A DNA stretch of 64,000 bases from SZUA-265 sp965651905 (GTDB lineage: Bacteria > Myxococcota_A > Polyangia > Polyangiales > Polyangiaceae): positions 53,587 through 117,586 of the forward strand of contig CBFGUG010000016.1 in assembly GCA_965651905.1 (NCBI GenBank). The letters are read 5' to 3'. A model generated the notes under the pieces. It was given only the letters and a program-made list of their open reading frames with translations. It made no database searches and was not told where the DNA came from. Positions 52,586 to 60,273 of the stretch are shown in pieces. Within the stretch, counting starts at the first letter, position 1, and each line of letters starts with the position of its first letter. The translations under genes were made by a program, and so were the position numbers.

Positions 52586-52990
52586 TCAGTTGCAGGTCAC
52601 CTCGCGCGCACCCCAAGTGTTAGCCCGAATCGTCGCGAAACACGTCGTGTTTCGACTCCGCGGGCAGGCGCAGGCGCAGGCCGCAGGTTGGTCGGCGTAA
52701 CACAAGCCATCAACCATGTACGAGCAGTCCGTTTGGGGCGGCGCTTGCCCCAACTCACAGTCTTCGAGTGGCATCGACTCGAAGAGGTTGTCGCGGGGGC
52801 GACGCGACGAACCGTTGTCGCCCTGCGCACTGTCGCGCCCATCAGCGGCTTCAGAGGCCTCAGCGGTTTCGGTATCGGTGTCTTCGATGTCCGTTGTCAG
52901 CTCGGTGCGTGCGCCGCACGCAGCTAGCAGGCCGCTCAGTGCCACGCACAAACCGAGTACCGTTTCAGCCCACCATCGCCGTCCTGTCAT
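52586..52990 (-). CDS. Small lipoprotein with C-terminal cysteine motif
   Basis: The 134-residue product has a lipoprotein signal (LGLCVALSGLLAAC), an Asp/Thr/Glu-rich linker, and a C-terminal region with eight cysteines (CELGQAPPQTDCSYMVDGLC; CACACPRSRNTTCFATI). It lies 46 bases before the spermidine-synthase-like gene on the same strand and may share its transcript. No family is recognised. Confidence 0.7.
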   Translation of the reverse strand: MTGRRWWAETVLGLCVALSGLLAACGARTELTTDIEDTDTETAEASEAADGRDSAQGDNGSSRRPRDNLFESMPLEDCELGQAPPQTDCSYMVDGLCYADQPAACACACPRSRNTTCFATIRANTWGAREVTCN

Positions 52991-53127
52991 GTCGCGATGT
53001 TAGTGGCACGGCAGTGAGCTCTCCGCCAACACGAAGTCGACGAGGATAGGGGTAGGGTCGTATTTCGGGCTGCGGCCAGCAGCTCCCGAAGCTCACCTAC
53101 GTGGCCACCGCTAGGGGCGTTGGCGGC

Positions 53128-54069
53128 TCACAGGCTCGATGGCAACGTGGAGGGGTGCCTGCGCACTTGCTCGCAAGTCTCGAGCGCTACGCCATCGCGT
53201 AGGCCGCGGTTCGAGATGCGGAAGTGTTCGACGCCCACTGCCTCCGCGATCACCTTCATGATGGATGCGGCAACCAGAACCGTATCGGAACGCGCAGGAT
53301 CCACGCCCTTGGCTTCCAACAGCTCAGGGCTCGAACCCAGGTGTTCGCCCAAGCCGTGACGCAGATCGTCGAGACTCAGCGGGCCCGTCTTTCCAGGTAG
53401 GGCAGTGTCGCGCATGAATAACTGACGTACGGCACGGGCAGTGCCAGAGGCAAACACCAAGGACCTGGGGCGGAGCGCGCGTACTTCGCGGAGTGGCTCG
53501 GCAACCGCGTCTCTCAAGGCGTCGGCGAGCACGCGTGCTTCAGCGTGGCCAAAAGGACGCCGGCCGGCGACTAATCGCCCCATGCGCACCGCGCCCAGAG
53601 GTAGGCTGAGGGCGTGGAGACAACGCAGACCCTCACCTACGGCCACTTCGGCGGAACCACCGCCGATGTCTACCACCGCCGTGCGCACGACATCCCTCTG
53701 GTCGAAGGTGGCGTTGCCCAGGTAGGCAAACTCGGCTTCCTGCTGTGGCGTGAGGATTGTGACCTCGACGCCGAAGCGCCGCGCTAGTTGGGCGGCGAAC
53801 TCGACGCCATCGGTCCCGTTGCGAAACGGGCTGGTGGCCACCACCGTGGTTCGGTCGGGTCGCTGAGCGGCTGACTTCGCCAGCAGCTCAGTCATGGAGT
53901 GGATCACTCGAGCGCGAGTTGCTGCATCGAAGTGTCCCTTGGGAAACACGTGGTCGCCGAGTCTCAACGTGATCTTTTCGTCCAGCGACCGCGCGACCGT
54001 GCCCTCGCTGAGGTCGAAGTGTTCGAGATGAAGCGTCGTGGAGCCCAGGTCGAGAACGGCGATGCGCAT
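53128..54069 (-). CDS. Ppx/GppA-family phosphatase
   Basis: The 313-residue product has the ASKHA phosphate-binding motifs: AVLDLGSTTLHLEHFDLS at the N-terminus, TAVVDIGGGSAEVAVGEG in the middle and an acidic SHxxxLR-type centre (IHSMTELLAKSA). Ppx/GppA enzymes split polyphosphate or pppGpp. It lacks the additional C-terminal HD-like domain of long Ppx, which fits a short exopolyphosphatase. ATG 54069 is preferred, because GTG and ATG starts upstream in the frame add residues with no homology. A GGAGG lies 13 bases upstream. It is encoded next to recQ on the same strand without overlap. Confidence 0.88.
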   Translation of the reverse strand: MRIAVLDLGSTTLHLEHFDLSEGTVARSLDEKITLRLGDHVFPKGHFDAATRARVIHSMTELLAKSAAQRPDRTTVVATSPFRNGTDGVEFAAQLARRFGVEVTILTPQQEAEFAYLGNATFDQRDVVRTAVVDIGGGSAEVAVGEGLRCLHALSLPLGAVRMGRLVAGRRPFGHAEARVLADALRDAVAEPLREVRALRPRSLVFASGTARAVRQLFMRDTALPGKTGPLSLDDLRHGLGEHLGSSPELLEAKGVDPARSDTVLVAASIMKVIAEAVGVEHFRISNRGLRDGVALETCEQVRRHPSTLPSSL

Positions 54070-54193
54070 GGCAACCAGCTTGCCTCCGAGCCCGCGACAG
54101 CCGGGCAAAAACTCCATGACAACTGGGTGACAACGCAATGCGGTCGTCACCCGAGGGCAGCGAAACACGCCGCGCGTTCAGGCTCTTACACCC

Positions 54194-55981
54194 TCAGTGT
54201 TCGGCCAGCACGCGCAGGAAACGTTCGCCGTAACGTTCCAATTTGGTGGGGCCCACCCCACTGACCCCCAGCAACTCGGCGTCGCTTTGCGGTTTGCTGG
54301 CGGCCATTTCGAGCAAAGTGGCGTCACTGAAAATTACGTACGCGGGGACTTTGCGCTCTTGGGCCAACTCGCGCCGCAGGTCCTTCAGCGCCACGAGTAG
54401 CCGTTCGTCGACGGGCAGGTCGTCCGCGGGATTCGTCGTGTTCCAATCGTCGTCTGAGCGTGTTCGACCCGTTCCGCTCTTGAAGCGCGCACGCGCGTCG
54501 ACGAGCACGCTGGGAGAGCCGCAGTGATCACAGGAGCTGCCACACGCCGCACGGTCCTCACCAAAATACCCGACGATACCTTGATGACGACAGTCGGGTA
54601 GTTCCGCCCAGCGAAACATGTCTCGCGCTTGAGCGCGCTGGCGGTCTGCTGCTTCGAAGTCGTCGACGGACTCGGCGAATTGGTCGTAGGTGCGGACCTC
54701 GTTCCACGAGTAGAAGAGCACGCAGTCGCTGGGCAACCCATCGCGCCCCGCGCGGCCGATCTCTTGGTAGTAACCCTCGATGGAGCGCGGCATGTCGCGA
54801 TGGATCACGTAGCGCACGTTGGACTTGTCGATGCCCATGCCGAACGCGATGGTCGCACACACCACGCTCAGTTCGTCGTCGCGGAACTGGTTTTGCACGC
54901 GTGAACGCTCTTCGGGGTCGAGCCCCGCGTGATACGCTGCCGCCCGCACGCCGTGTTCCTTGAGGTATGCGGCCAGTGACTCCGTGCTCTTGCGCGAGAT
55001 GCAGTAGATGATGCCCGTTTGCTCGGCGCGCGACATCACGATGCCCAAGATGGCTTTGCGCACGTTTTTGACGCTGCCCTCTTTGCCCTTCTTGTGCGCG
55101 TGAATGTGGAGATTTTCGCGAAAGAAGCTACCGCGAAACAGCGCCGCGCGCTCCATCGCCAACTGCTCGACGATGTCTTGCGTCACGCGTTCGGTGGCGG
55201 TTGCGGTCAAGGCTAACACGGGCACGTCGGGGAAGCGACGTTTGAGACCCGCCAAGCGTCGGTAGGCGGGGCGAAAGTCGTGACCCCACTGGCTGATGCA
55301 GTGCGCTTCATCCACCGCAATCAGCCGCAGGTCGACGCCTTCGAGCGTGCGCCCTGCGCTGGCTTCGATACCCTCGGGCGCTGCGTAGACGAGCTCGTAC
55401 TTGCCCGCGCGCACGTCTTGAATGCGTTCCCAGCGTTCGTCTGGGTCGAGTGACGAATTGAGCGCGGTCGCGCGAAAGCCGTTTTCGTTCAGCGCGTCCA
55501 CTTGGTCTTTCATCAGCGCGATCAACGGCGAGATGACGAGGGTGGTGCCGCCGAGCAGACGCGCAGGCAGCTGGTACGTCAGCGACTTGCCTGCCCCCGT
55601 GGGCATGATGCCGATGCAGTCCTTACCCGCGAGCACGGCTTCGATGATGCTGCGCTGGCCGGGTCGGAACTCGTCGTAGCCGAAGCTCTCTCGCAGACAT
55701 TCGTTCAAGTCGACGTTGCGTGCGGCTTCGGCGTGTGCGGCGTTGGAGGCGTAGTTGCGTAGGCTTTCGGACAGTCTTTTGAGCATGCCCACGCCGTCGG
55801 CCGAGAACAGCGCTGGGTTGTGCCGAAAAATGTTGCGCAGCCGCGTCAGCTCGCTGGCGCAGCGCCGCCGAAACTCGACCGAATCTGCGGAGGTGGCCCA
55901 GCCTTCATGCAGATCGCCAATGATTTTGGCGATCTGTTCGGCTGACGGCAGGCTGGGGCTGCTCCACGTCTGCGGCGGCAC
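54194..55981 (-). CDS. recQ: RecQ-family ATP-dependent DNA helicase
   Basis: The 595-residue product has helicase motifs I (GIMPTGAGKSLTYQLP), Ia (SPLIALMKDQV), II (AVDEAHCISQWGHDFR), III (VLALTATAT), V (CATIAFGMGIDKSNVR) and VI (QEIGRAGRDG), then a four-cysteine zinc domain (about CRHQ and CDHCGSPS), and a C-terminal HRDC domain (DERLLVALKDLRRELAQERK, then LGVSGVGPTKLERYGERFLR). A complete winged-helix RQC region between zinc and HRDC is not seen. It carries an extra N-terminal stretch of about 95 residues. GTG 55981 is the start of the open frame; ATG 55789 (residue 65) is possible. RecQ unwinds recombination intermediates and stalled forks. Confidence 0.93.
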   Translation of the reverse strand: MPPQTWSSPSLPSAEQIAKIIGDLHEGWATSADSVEFRRRCASELTRLRNIFRHNPALFSADGVGMLKRLSESLRNYASNAAHAEAARNVDLNECLRESFGYDEFRPGQRSIIEAVLAGKDCIGIMPTGAGKSLTYQLPARLLGGTTLVISPLIALMKDQVDALNENGFRATALNSSLDPDERWERIQDVRAGKYELVYAAPEGIEASAGRTLEGVDLRLIAVDEAHCISQWGHDFRPAYRRLAGLKRRFPDVPVLALTATATERVTQDIVEQLAMERAALFRGSFFRENLHIHAHKKGKEGSVKNVRKAILGIVMSRAEQTGIIYCISRKSTESLAAYLKEHGVRAAAYHAGLDPEERSRVQNQFRDDELSVVCATIAFGMGIDKSNVRYVIHRDMPRSIEGYYQEIGRAGRDGLPSDCVLFYSWNEVRTYDQFAESVDDFEAADRQRAQARDMFRWAELPDCRHQGIVGYFGEDRAACGSSCDHCGSPSVLVDARARFKSGTGRTRSDDDWNTTNPADDLPVDERLLVALKDLRRELAQERKVPAYVIFSDATLLEMAASKPQSDAELLGVSGVGPTKLERYGERFLRVLAEH

Positions 55982-56098
55982 GGAGCAGCAGTAGCGGCAC
56001 GGAACACAACTTACAAGAGCGATACGAAGGGTGCGGGTAGCAGCGCGCAGCCTGCGGAGAGCTTGGCCCAGCGTTGGCGGGTCGCCTAGCGTGGCGCC

Positions 56099-56446
56099 AT
56101 GAAGCTTTTCATCGCCAGTGGCTGGATTCGCGCCGCTTCGTTGTCATCGGCCCTGTTGCTCGTCGGTTGCATGGCCCCAGTAGGGTCCGAGCTCGAGGTA
56201 CCCACTGACGCAGCGCTAACCTGCAAGAACCACTGCGCTAGCATCGGGCTGCCATTGTCTGCCGTGGCGATCATGGCCAACAACGTCGGTTGCGTTTGTG
56301 AGGCCAAACCGCTGTCTGCCGAAGCCTCGTCCAACCACGCCGTGACGGGCGGCATGGCCACAATCATGCTGCAAGAAGAAGCACGGCGTCGTCAGGAGCA
56401 ACAACAACTTCGGCAGCAGCGGCTGACGCAACAACAGAACTATTGA
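56099..56446 (+). CDS. Small lipoprotein with Gln-rich tail
   Basis: The 115-residue product has a lipoprotein signal (SLSSALLLVGC), a short domain with four cysteines (ALTCKNHCASIGLPLSAVAI; NNVGCVCEA) and a basic Gln-rich coiled-coil end (EEARRRQEQQQLRQQRLTQQ). No family is recognised. It stands alone between recQ and the YciI gene. Confidence 0.65.
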   Translation: MKLFIASGWIRAASLSSALLLVGCMAPVGSELEVPTDAALTCKNHCASIGLPLSAVAIMANNVGCVCEAKPLSAEASSNHAVTGGMATIMLQEEARRRQEQQQLRQQRLTQQQNY

Positions 56447-56476
56447 CGAGCCCCACGCTCGACTCGTTCGCCTCGG

Positions 56477-56785
56477 TCATGCTCGCTGGTCTGAAGCGGG
56501 CGTTCGTAGGAAGTCGAGTCTAGGGTCGAGTCTGCTTGCGTCTACGTCCAATATCCGCGCCTGAACGACGCCCTGTTTGACGAACGGGTCGTCGTTCACT
56601 CGTCGTTGCAATAGGTCTAGCGACGGGCCGCGAGCGAGAATCACGCCGCCGAGCTTCGGGCGCAGGCTGCCCACGAGCAGGAACACGCCGTCGGCGAACC
56701 CTCGCTCGATCCACGCCTGGTGGTCGCTCATCAGTGATCGGGCCTGGTCTCGCGCTGCGCCGAACTCGAGCAGAATGATGTACAT
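56477..56785 (-). CDS. YciI-family protein
   Basis: The 102-residue product has the YciI/YCII ferredoxin-like fold: MYIILLEFGAARDQARSLMS, then WIERGFADGVFLLVGSLRPK, then GGVILARGPSLDLLQRRVND and a closing VVQARILDVDASRLD. The conserved His-Asp site of YciI (SDHQAWIERGF) is present. Its ATG has AAGGA nine bases upstream. It is divergently transcribed from a LysR regulator 166 bases away, which is the usual arrangement for a regulated pair. Confidence 0.85.
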   Translation of the reverse strand: MYIILLEFGAARDQARSLMSDHQAWIERGFADGVFLLVGSLRPKLGGVILARGPSLDLLQRRVNDDPFVKQGVVQARILDVDASRLDPRLDFLRTPASDQRA

Positions 56786-56951
56786 GCCAGTGGTTCCTTT
56801 AGAATGAGAAATATTTAATGAAAACGATCAGTTGGCTGCTTTCAGCCTGCTGAAGCCGATGCGCACTGCCAGCTCGTGTCGTTGACGCTAGCGCGCTTCC
56901 AGCGGTACTTCGAGATCCCACACCCGGACCAGGGTGGTAAGAAATCGAACC

Positions 56952-57806
56952 ATGGCGCGGCTGGACGAGCTCGATTGGGATCTGATCCGTGTACTGCTCG
57001 CGGGGCTGCGTTCGTCGAGCTTGCGGCAAGCCGCCTCCGAACTCGGCGTGACGCACCCGACCGCGCGGCGTCGCTTGAGCGAACTCGAGCAGCGCTTGGG
57101 ATTAACGCTGTTCGAACGCAGCCCCGACGGGCTGTCGCCCACGCCGCAAGCCGCGCACCTGGCTGACGCCGCCGAAGCCGTCGAGCGCGCGATGCACGGC
57201 TTTCGGAGGGTGGTCGGCGCGGTAGATCCCGAACCCCGCGGTCCGCTGCGCGTCACCTTGCCAGAGATCTTGGCGACGGACCTGCTGCTCGACGACATCA
57301 GCCAGTTCTGCCAGCGCTGGCCAGAGATCGAGCTACAACTGGTACCGTCGACTCAGCTGGCGGATCTCGCACGGCGCGAAGCTGACGTCGCGATTCGCAT
57401 GGTGGCTCGGGGTAAACACCCGGACGAATCGCTCGCGGGCAGGCTTGCAGCAACGTCGTATCGCGCCGTTTACGGCACGGGGGACAGCTGGATCGGGTGG
57501 CAAGGTGAACAACGCGACGACGTGTGGATCAAACAGTCGCCCTTTCCGAACCTGCCCGTCCGCGGTGCCATGAACCACCCAGCGCTACAACGCGCGGCAT
57601 GTGCCGCAGGCCTGGGCCTCAGTCAGTTGCCGTGCTTTTTCGCCGAGCCGCAGCTCACGCGCATCACCGAACCCGAGCCTGCCTACGACATCTGGGTGCT
57701 CGTGCACGAAGACTTGCGAACCAGCGCCAAGCTGCGTCTGTTCCGCGACGCCGTAGTCGCAGCCCTACGCACGCAGCGCCCCAGGCTCGAGGGGCGCGCC
57801 GTCTGA
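56952..57806 (+). CDS. LysR-family transcriptional regulator
   Basis: The 284-residue product has an N-terminal winged HTH (LDWDLIRVLLAGLRSSSLRQ, then AASELGVTHPTARRRLSELE, then RLGLTLFERSPDGLSPT) and a periplasmic-binding-protein-like effector domain (RGPLRVTLPEILATDLLLDD; READVAIRMVARGKHPDESL). It is of the CrgA/GcvA-like subgroup. Effector unknown. It is divergent from the YciI gene and presumably regulates it. ATG 56952 is chosen; an in-frame GTG lies 18 bases upstream. Confidence 0.9.
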   Translation: MARLDELDWDLIRVLLAGLRSSSLRQAASELGVTHPTARRRLSELEQRLGLTLFERSPDGLSPTPQAAHLADAAEAVERAMHGFRRVVGAVDPEPRGPLRVTLPEILATDLLLDDISQFCQRWPEIELQLVPSTQLADLARREADVAIRMVARGKHPDESLAGRLAATSYRAVYGTGDSWIGWQGEQRDDVWIKQSPFPNLPVRGAMNHPALQRAACAAGLGLSQLPCFFAEPQLTRITEPEPAYDIWVLVHEDLRTSAKLRLFRDAVVAALRTQRPRLEGRAV

Positions 57807-57850
57807 TAAACTTCGCAGCGCTACCGAGCTCGGGCTCGTGTTTGTTTTGG

Positions 57851-57965
57851 GGAGTCGTGGTGCGTCGCGTCGCGGCTCCCTCTACGTGAAGGAGCGGCGA
57901 GTTACCGTACGCCTACTCCCGTTACTGCCGCAGAGGGAGCCGCACGGGGACGTGCCACGACTTCC
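57851..57965. terminator. Nested inverted repeats between convergent genes
   Basis: An inner perfect 12-bp stem GCGGCTCCCTCT / AGAGGGAGCCGC (57872-57883 and 57932-57943) lies inside an outer stem GGAGTCGTGG / CCACGACTTCC. Both lie between the convergent LysR and radical SAM genes. It likely terminates transcription from both sides; the long internal part (about 48 bp) makes it a bigger structure than a standard terminator. Confidence 0.5.
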
Positions 57966-57977
57966 CACAGAAATGCG

Positions 57978-58787
57978 TCAAGCGACCGAGCGTGTTCGCA
58001 ATTGAACGGTGTCGGTGAGCAGGTATTGCTCGCCCAGGGTGCCGTCGGCGAACAGGTTGATGCTCTTGCAGGTGGCGTCGCTGAAGGTCCAGTAGGTGAC
58101 CTCCATCCCGTCGAGATCCATCACGGGGTTGCCTTTGAAGTGACGCACGACGGGCAGCTCTCGCAAAATGCCGAGTGAGTCGCGTACTGCGCGAGATGAA
58201 TGCGTCAGCGCTTGGTCGAGAAAGTCGCGCGACTCGCCGAAGAGTTTGCGGACGACGACGCGGCGCACGCCGACTGTATGGCAGCGCGTCAGGAACTCGC
58301 GCAGCTCGGCCAGGTTCGGCTCGTCGAGCACACACGAGACTTTGACGGGAATCTCGGCGCGCTCGACGATGAGTGCCAAGTCGGGCACGTCGGTGGAGCC
58401 CATCATGCGTGCGTACGTCGCGGGCTCGAAGGACGGAAACGAGATGCAGGCGCGGTCGTAGCTGTTGAAGACGTCGAGTTTCTTCAGGGCGCGCACGCCG
58501 TTGGTGTGAACGGAATAACGCGTGCCCGTGTGTAGCCGCGTGCGGAGTTCGTCGAGCAGGCGACCTTCGTACTTGTACAGTTGGGGGTCGCTGACCGTGC
58601 CCGTGGTGACGATTTCGCGGATCTGGTGAGTGTTCACCTTCTCGACAAATGCGTCGAGTCCTAGAAGCGGCCATCGATCGAGGTTGTTCTGATTGACGGA
58701 ACTCGGGAGTTGTTTGCCAATGCACCACGGGCAGGCACGGTTGCACGGGCCCGCAAACAAGATGTTGGCGAAATCGAACTCAGCCAA
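57978..58787 (-). CDS. Radical SAM protein (third gene of operon)
   Basis: The 269-residue product has the radical SAM motif CNRACPWC near residue 14 (FAGPCNRACPWCIGKQLP), a second-strand SAM-binding glycine region (REIVTTGTVSDPQLYKY) and YSVHTNGVRAL. Like other short radical SAM proteins of MoaA/SPASM-type families, it probably generates a 5'-deoxyadenosyl radical on a small substrate; no extra cluster-binding cysteines are evident. Its start overlaps the previous gene by 8 bases, so it is co-translated with the HemN-like protein. Substrate unknown. Confidence 0.85.
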   Translation of the reverse strand: MAEFDFANILFAGPCNRACPWCIGKQLPSSVNQNNLDRWPLLGLDAFVEKVNTHQIREIVTTGTVSDPQLYKYEGRLLDELRTRLHTGTRYSVHTNGVRALKKLDVFNSYDRACISFPSFEPATYARMMGSTDVPDLALIVERAEIPVKVSCVLDEPNLAELREFLTRCHTVGVRRVVVRKLFGESRDFLDQALTHSSRAVRDSLGILRELPVVRHFKGNPVMDLDGMEVTYWTFSDATCKSINLFADGTLGEQYLLTDTVQLRTRSVA

Positions 58788-60273
58788 CGCTCGCGAGCTC
58801 CGCTTGGGAAACTTCGGGCTGTCCCGCGACGCGCAGCGCGAGCGCGCGGTTTCTGTGCATGTCGGTTGCGGCGTCGGGATCCCGTTCGATCAGGTAGTGC
58901 TGAATCGACGGCGCGTGAAACAGTGCGTGCACGCCGCTCTTGTGGTCGGCACCCTTGGGGGTGAGTCGCAAAGCGTCGGGCGTCACTTCCATCAAACCCT
59001 CGCTGAGCACGAAGTCCCACGCCGCGGGGTAGGCGTCTTGCAGAGAAATGCCGAACTTGTCGGCAAACGGCGCGAGCTCGATTTGCCCGAAGTAGAACGC
59101 CACCGCGCAAGCCTTGGCCATCATCTGCACGCGCGGCAGATCGTACAGATCTTGTAGTGGCAAACGCCCCGCCGCCACACTGCGCAAATAGGGCGCGAGG
59201 TTCTTGCCGACTGCACCATCGTTGTAGGAGATACTGCTGTGGGTGAACGACTGCGCTCCCAGTCCGAGCCCCAGGTACGGCATCATGTCCATCACGCGCC
59301 GAGCCAGGTACGAACTCGTGCCCACGTCGCCGGGAATTCTACTGTAGGTCGTCTTGCCAGGATTGGCGTGATAACCCGCTTCGTGAAGTAGCCGTTTGGC
59401 CAAGCGTGCTAGTGGCCGTACGTGCTCTAACGTGACGTCGGGCGCGTGGGCCGAGATGCGCGTCAATTTGTAGCGCATGCGATAGAGCGTGATGTACTCG
59501 GGCGATAGCTCGATGGCGTGACTCAGCGTGGCTTCCCAGCTCGCTTCGCTCTGCCCTCGAAAGCCGTACATCAAGTCGACGTTGAAGCGTTCGAAACCCG
59601 CCGCGCGGATGTTCTCTGCCGCACGCAAGTGTTCGCTCACGCCACTGTCGCGATTGAGCACTCGCAACAGGTCGGGTTGAATCACTTGCACGCCCATGCT
59701 GATGCGGTCGACGCCAAGCTGTTTGTAGGCGCGCAGTTTGTCGGGCTCTGCCGCGGCGATCTTGGGCGTGGTCTCGATGCTGATGTCCGAACCTTCGGCG
59801 AAGCGGAACGCCGCGCGCGCTCGCTCGACGATGCGTTCGATGTCTTTGGCTGGGATGAACGATGGGGTGCCGCCGCCGATGTCGAAACCGTGAAGCGTGC
59901 GCGAGCGCGTGTCGATCGCTCGTTCGTAGAGGTCGAACTCGCGCAGCAAGGCGTCCACGTACTCGGAGGCTTGCGGATGTTCCTGCGCCTTGGTGACCGT
60001 GTACTCGCAGAACGAACAGCGCACGTGACAGAACGGCACGTGCACGTACAGGCACAAGTCGTCGATACCCTGCCAGGCGCGCGCGGCCACGGCGTCACTC
60101 TCGCGTCGTCCCACGCGGTACGGTTTCCATGTGGACTCGTGGGCGATGGGGTAGGCGGTGTTGCAAATGTGGTGGTTGCGCAGGCCTGCTGCGAATACGA
60201 CCGCGGGATCGAAGACTCGGTTGTCCGCGTCGCTCGGCGCTGCCCAGCGACGCGAGGGAGCCTCGGACGTCAC
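58780..60273 (-). CDS. HemN/HemW-like radical SAM protein
   Basis: The 497-residue product has the cluster motif CHVRCSFCEY (near residue 84: LCLYVHVPFCHVRCSFCEYT), FDIGGGTPSFIPAKDIERIV, and RISMGVQVIQPDLLRVLNRD plus FNVDLMYGFRGQSEASWEAT, all typical of the coproporphyrinogen-III-oxidase-like family. It differs from standard HemN and HemW by a longer N-terminal extension (about 70 residues) and a C-terminal region ending PSIQHYLIERDPDAATDMHR. GTG 60273 overlaps the stop of the flavoprotein gene (GTGA), which shows coupling. True heme synthesis is unlikely in this context; a heme-related or methyl-transfer role is an inference. Confidence 0.85.
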   Translation of the reverse strand: MTSEAPSRRWAAPSDADNRVFDPAVVFAAGLRNHHICNTAYPIAHESTWKPYRVGRRESDAVAARAWQGIDDLCLYVHVPFCHVRCSFCEYTVTKAQEHPQASEYVDALLREFDLYERAIDTRSRTLHGFDIGGGTPSFIPAKDIERIVERARAAFRFAEGSDISIETTPKIAAAEPDKLRAYKQLGVDRISMGVQVIQPDLLRVLNRDSGVSEHLRAAENIRAAGFERFNVDLMYGFRGQSEASWEATLSHAIELSPEYITLYRMRYKLTRISAHAPDVTLEHVRPLARLAKRLLHEAGYHANPGKTTYSRIPGDVGTSSYLARRVMDMMPYLGLGLGAQSFTHSSISYNDGAVGKNLAPYLRSVAAGRLPLQDLYDLPRVQMMAKACAVAFYFGQIELAPFADKFGISLQDAYPAAWDFVLSEGLMEVTPDALRLTPKGADHKSGVHALFHAPSIQHYLIERDPDAATDMHRNRALALRVAGQPEVSQAELASVG

